DNA of 64,000 bases from assembly GCA_963820955.1 (NCBI GenBank), contig CAWGCA010000037.1:62001-126000 (forward strand), written 5' to 3'. Made by a program: the position numbers and the translations under genes. Each line of letters opens with the position of its first letter. Position 1 is the first letter of the stretch. This document shows positions 61,116 through 64,000 of this stretch, piece by piece. The notes beneath the pieces are model-generated. The model made no database searches. It was not told the origin of the DNA and saw nothing but the letters and a program-made list of their open reading frames with translations. The stretch comes from CAWGCA01 sp963820955 (lineage in GTDB: Bacteria; Pseudomonadota; Gammaproteobacteria; Chromatiales; Chromatiaceae).

Positions 61116-62291
61116 ATGCCGCTGGTCAATATGCGCGATATGTTGAACCACGCCTATCGGAACGGTTATGCCGTGGGTGGCTTCGACCTGGTAAGCCTGG
61201 ATTTTCTGGAGGCGATAGTCTCAGCCGCAGAAGCCCGACGCGCGCCGGTTATCCTCTCGTTGGCGGAATCTCATTTTGAGTACTACGATTTTGAGTTTGC
61301 TATGGCAGCATGTGAAGCCGCAGCCCGGCGTGCCACGGTTCCCGTGGCAATTCACCTGGATCACGGCGCCTCCTTCGACTCCGCAGCGAAGGCCATCAAT
61401 CTAGGTTGCACCGGCGTTATGGTGGACGCCTCCCACGAGGCCTTTGCTGCGAACGTTGCCTTCACGCAACAGATCGTAAACATGGCGCACGGATGTGGCG
61501 TGCCTGTTGAAGGTGAACTGGGTTACGTGGCCGGTGCGGAAGGCGAGGATGCTGAGAAACACCCGGGCGAAGTGGTGTATACCTCGGTGGAAGAGGCCGA
61601 AGCCTATGTGCAGCAAACCGGCGTGGATTTGCTCGCCGTGTCTATAGGCACTGTGCACGGGCGCATGAAGGGTGAACCGGTACTCGATTTCGAACGCCTA
61701 CAGGCGATCAATGAGCGCTTGCAGATTCCGCTGGTCATCCACGGGGGTACGGGCCTGTCGGATGATCAGTTCCGTCGACTGATCGCGAACGGCGTTAGCA
61801 AGATCAACTATTACACGGCGTTGGCCGATGCCGCCGGCGCGCGTATGCGTGTCAACGTCGCGGCAGATGCGCGCTGTGGTTATACGGGCATCGTTGGCGG
61901 TATTCAGGAGGCTATGCGCGCTGAAATTGAACGCTGCATGGTGCTATGGGGCTCAGCGGGCCAGGCTGATGCGGTGCTCACCGCTGCCGAGGCATGGAAA
62001 CCGGTGCATCACGTCATTATCTACAATGTGAATGGCAGGGACGACGCAGAGGCTGCAGCCATAATGCAGGAGGGCAAGCGGGTACTGGGTCAAATACCGG
62101 GCGTACGCCGTGTCATTACCGGCAAGGCGGTGCAGGAAGGGGCTAAATACCGCTTCAGTTGGCTTATCGAATTTGTGCACGAGAGGGTGATCGGCAGCTA
62201 TCGCGAACACCCTACCCATGTAGATTTTGCGGACCGGCTGTTTCGCCCCATTGCAGACGACCGGATCAGTATCGACTATCTGGAGACTTGA
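61116..62291 (+). CDS. Class II fructose/ketose-bisphosphate aldolase fused to a Dabb domain
   Basis: A 391-residue two-part protein. Residues 1-285 are a class II (zinc) aldolase: MPLVNMRDMLNHAYRNGYAV opening, AIHLDHGAS with catalytic D82 and Zn ligand H83, GELGYVAGAEGED, VSIGTVHG and IPLVIHGGTGLSDDQF with the other Zn His, and KINYYTALA for phosphate binding. These enzymes split or form fructose-1,6-bisphosphate or tagatose/sedoheptulose analogues. Residues about 294-391 (VHHVIIYNVNGRDDAEAAAI … FAD RLFRP) match a Dabb (stress-responsive A/B barrel) domain, which normally stands alone. The fusion has no internal stop or shift. YjbQ follows after about 100 bases. Confidence 0.85.
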   Translation: MPLVNMRDMLNHAYRNGYAVGGFDLVSLDFLEAIVSAAEARRAPVILSLAESHFEYYDFEFAMAACEAAARRATVPVAIHLDHGASFDSAAKAINLGCTGVMVDASHEAFAANVAFTQQIVNMAHGCGVPVEGELGYVAGAEGEDAEKHPGEVVYTSVEEAEAYVQQTGVDLLAVSIGTVHGRMKGEPVLDFERLQAINERLQIPLVIHGGTGLSDDQFRRLIANGVSKINYYTALADAAGARMRVNVAADARCGYTGIVGGIQEAMRAEIERCMVLWGSAGQADAVLTAAEAWKPVHHVIIYNVNGRDDAEAAAIMQEGKRVLGQIPGVRRVITGKAVQEGAKYRFSWLIEFVHERVIGSYREHPTHVDFADRLFRPIADDRISIDYLET

Positions 62292-62388
62292 GCGCCCTTC
62301 CATGATGCTGCCGGCAGCGATTCGGCGGTGCGATATCCCACGGTGTGCGACGTGAGGTCTGGCGCAGTGACTGACAACAACAAGGCGG

Positions 62389-62835
62389 ATGAGCGGTATG
62401 AAAATTCATTCCAGCGTCATTCAAGTGGCAAGCGGGGAAGGTATCGCCCTGCATGATCTCACGGCGGGCATCCGTGGGGCCGTGCGTGCCTCGGGCATCC
62501 AAGACGGCTTTGTGACCGTTACGTCCCAACACACCACAACGGCTATTGGCATCAATGAACATGAACCACGCCTGCTCGAGGATGTGAAAACCTTTCTCAC
62601 CCGGTTGATTCCTCCTACCGACACGTACCTGCATAACGACATTGCCCTGCGGGAGTGCCCACCGGATGAACCGGAGAATGCCCATTCGCACTTGGCGGCC
62701 ATGCTGCTGGGCAGCTCGGAGGTCATTGCTCTGGCTGGAGGCGAACTTGTTTTGGGCCAGTATCAAACGGTGATGCTGTATGAACTGGACGGACCGCGCT
62801 ACCGAAAAGTGAGCCTGCAGGTCTATGGCGAGTAG
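62389..62835 (+). CDS. yjbQ: YjbQ (UPF0047) family protein
   Basis: A 148-residue protein of the YjbQ family. The signature TVTSQHTTTAIGINEHEPRL (with the conserved H and E) and the later NAHSHLAAMLLGSSEVIALA G with GQYQTVMLYELDGPRYRKV are diagnostic. Members form trimers with a metal site and have weak thiamine-phosphate synthase activity in vitro; the true role is unclear. Two ATGs are possible (62389, 62398); AAGGCGG precedes the first. It probably shares the aldolase's transcript, since no terminator is seen between them. Confidence 0.9.
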   Translation: MSGMKIHSSVIQVASGEGIALHDLTAGIRGAVRASGIQDGFVTVTSQHTTTAIGINEHEPRLLEDVKTFLTRLIPPTDTYLHNDIALRECPPDEPENAHSHLAAMLLGSSEVIALAGGELVLGQYQTVMLYELDGPRYRKVSLQVYGE

Positions 62836-63005
62836 CTGCCAGACCAGTCGAAGGAAGCACGACAAGTGGCTAAAGGGGGGCTGGAGTTTACGAAGGAGTT
62901 TACAGTCCCCCATAGGGGGTCCATAAGCCCCTCGCCTTCAGGCGATGGATTGCTTGGCCAGTGTAGGGTGAGTTGAGCGCATCGATACCTGTAGGTCCCG
63001 AATAT

Positions 63006-63257
63006 TCATGCGGCCTTCGGAGGATAGACATGATGAAGGCCGTGGACAGCTGGGAATTCAACAACGTTGCAGGGTTCCGCTGCTCGTACGGGACGACCGT
63101 CCGGCGCGTCGCTGTTCAAGGACTGGTGTGTTCGCCACGGATGGTAGTAATCCAGATACGACGACATAAGTCGCTTGAGATGCCGCTCGTTCAACACCAT
63201 GACGTGATCGAAAAGTTCTCGGCGTAGCGTTCCTATTACCCTTTCTACATAAGCATT
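63006..63257 (-). pseudogene. C-terminal fragment of an integrase-core transposase
   Basis: The minus strand reads LNERHLKRLMSSYLDYYHPW and RTHQSLNSDAPDGRPVRAAE to a stop at 63006; the upstream part (63058-63282) is in another frame. It is the same element type as 11170-12115, of which the C-terminus is nearly identical, and shares the flanking end sequence. Confidence 0.8.
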
Positions 63258-63259
63258 CT

Positions 63260-63559
63260 TCTAAGTCGACAACTACACCCAATCGGAACGATCCCGCACA
63301 AGTATTTCAGATTACTCATCCCTTTCACCCCCGCTTTGGCCAGGAATATTCACTGGTGGAGCTCCGACAGAATTGGGGCGATGATCGCGTCTACTATCAC
63401 GACGCTGAGAACCATCTAAGGTCTCTCCCCACTAGCTGGACTAGCCTTGCATCAGTAGACCCCTTCCTGAATGCTGCTGATGGACGGAGTCGTCTACACA
63501 TCGATGGCGTGCTGGCTTTGACGCGACTGATCCAGGCGCTGATACAGACCTCTACGTAA
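63260..63559 (+). CDS. DUF5372-like transposon-associated protein, 5' end uncertain
   Basis: The frame reads QVFQITHPFHPRFGQEYSLV, ELRQNWGDDRVYYHDAENHL, RSLPTSWTSLASVDPFLNAA and DGRSRLHIDGVLALTRLIQA. This fits the short DUF5372 family found beside transposon-type recombinases. The GTG at 63356 is too late, as the conserved THPFHP lies upstream of it. No good start is seen between the transposase relic and THPFHP, so the 5' end may have been cut off. The HTH gene at 63778 follows on the same strand, as in related transposon modules. Confidence 0.55.
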   Translation, partial: SKSTTTPNRNDPAQVFQITHPFHPRFGQEYSLVELRQNWGDDRVYYHDAENHLRSLPTSWTSLASVDPFLNAADGRSRLHIDGVLALTRLIQALIQTST

Positions 63560-63777
63560 CGAAACGGTGCATCATTCAGTCTGACGGGGTGTTAAGTGAA
63601 TTATGCCGTAAATGTTAATTTAATTATATCGGTTATTCGGTAGATTACCTAGCAATTATTTGAAAAAACTTGCCTTATTATCCAATAATCATTTGTTTTT
63701 TAATGAATATTTGTATCTATTTGACTTGACACTCGATAAATTATAGACATAATTATTATTACACTCTGAGCCGGGAT
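63560..63777. other. AT-rich intergenic region before the HTH gene
   Basis: About 220 bases, strongly AT-rich in contrast to the surrounding DNA (ATTTAATTATATCGG, TTGACTTGACACTCGATAAA). TTGACT at 63721 and the AT-rich DNA after it could form a promoter for the gene at 63778. No gene is seen. Confidence 0.4.
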
Positions 63778-64000
63778 ATGCTGATGAACCCCCCATTACC
63801 CAAACACCAGACCCTCAAAGCGAACGCCACCCTCAATCCACATCCCGAGCAGATTCGCGAATCATTGTTTTTGACCGATGACTTTTTCGATCCTTATGAC
63901 CTGTTGCAAGTGAAATATGAAATGCTCCGCCGGGTGCTAACCGACGATTGCTCGGTCACCGAAGTGGCCGCCGCATTTGGCTTTTCCCGACCGGCGTTTT
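63778..64000 (+). CDS. Helix-turn-helix protein of a transposon module, cut by the window end
   Basis: The first 74 residues are visible from ATG 63778 (second ATG at 63784). ATLNPHPEQIRESLFLTDDF and FDPYDLLQVKYEMLRRVLTD lead into a helix-turn-helix (CSVTEVAAAFGFSRPAF), as used by transposases and their accessory proteins. From memory this type sits next to DUF5372 and recombinase genes in transposon-like modules. The rest lies beyond the window, so neither length nor intactness is known. Confidence 0.65.
   Translation, partial: MLMNPPLPKHQTLKANATLNPHPEQIRESLFLTDDFFDPYDLLQVKYEMLRRVLTDDCSVTEVAAAFGFSRPAF

Overview
The window reads as a chromosomal stretch of a gammaproteobacterium. Support comes from the protein families (AaeB/AaeX/AaeA efflux, YecA/SEC-C, YjbQ, lipocalin, CIA30, Ni-type superoxide dismutase), from a tRNA-Phe 3' fragment ending in CCA, and from a sigma-54 promoter with an NtrC-type activator. 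Phosphoenolpyruvate carboxylase, a class II aldolase and a ferredoxin-reductase-like protein would suit an autotroph or sulfur oxidiser, but no sulfur or Calvin-cycle marker gene is present, so lifestyle is inference. The most visible feature is genome decay. Many insertion-sequence relics, frameshifted genes and toxin-antitoxin pairs lie between intact housekeeping genes, as in a host-associated or recently bottlenecked lineage.

Layout. 1-843: C-terminal part of an FAD oxidoreductase. 1263-5944: a sensor kinase, a sigma-54 activator and a small membrane gene, all broken by frameshifts, with a clean sigma-54 promoter and a palindromic upstream site left behind. 6164-8026: Na+/phosphate cotransporter. 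8256-12345: small hypothetical genes and IS debris (IS110 and integrase-core types). 12362-15671: aromatic-acid-type efflux operon whose adaptor gene is frameshifted. 15828-16584: a 757-bp deletion derivative of an IS, repeated at 39157-39915. 16733-21441: heme protein, BI-1, CBS, BON and CIA30 proteins. 21500-24910: light-related cluster (methyltransferase, DUF523, B12-type MerR regulator, dead photolyase). 25173-32130: CbiX, two hypothetical genes, VOC protein, lipocalin and an RND efflux pair. 32911-36457: metallo-beta-lactamase fold protein, DCC protein, quinone-oxidoreductase-type enzyme, pirin. 37293-41574: TPR aspartic protease, short LOV photoreceptor, ferredoxin-reductase. 41763-45435: broken YecA gene with a duplicated tail, an IS and a voltage-gated cation channel. 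45505-48300: ppc. 48410-51455: IS5 and integrase-core relics and parDE. 51429-55585: GGDEF-EAL protein, tyrosine integrase and a half tRNA-Phe attachment site. 55797-60671: two toxin-antitoxin pairs, a VWA/J-domain pair and an exported nickel superoxide dismutase. 61116-62835: aldolase-Dabb fusion and YjbQ. 63006-64000: transposon-associated genes running off the window.

The best new observations are: a 218-bp MITE in two copies (17811-18028, 36651-36868), each with 17-bp terminal repeats (one mismatch in copy 2) and a perfect 9-bp target duplication; a non-autonomous IS derivative that moved after losing its catalytic half; a B12-based light regulator next to a dead photolyase, together with a separate LOV protein; a Ni-SOD whose predicted signal-peptide cleavage would directly expose the nickel-ligand histidine; a calcium-channel-like selectivity filter; and an aldolase fused to a Dabb domain. 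All functions are inferred by recognising motifs by eye; no database search was run.
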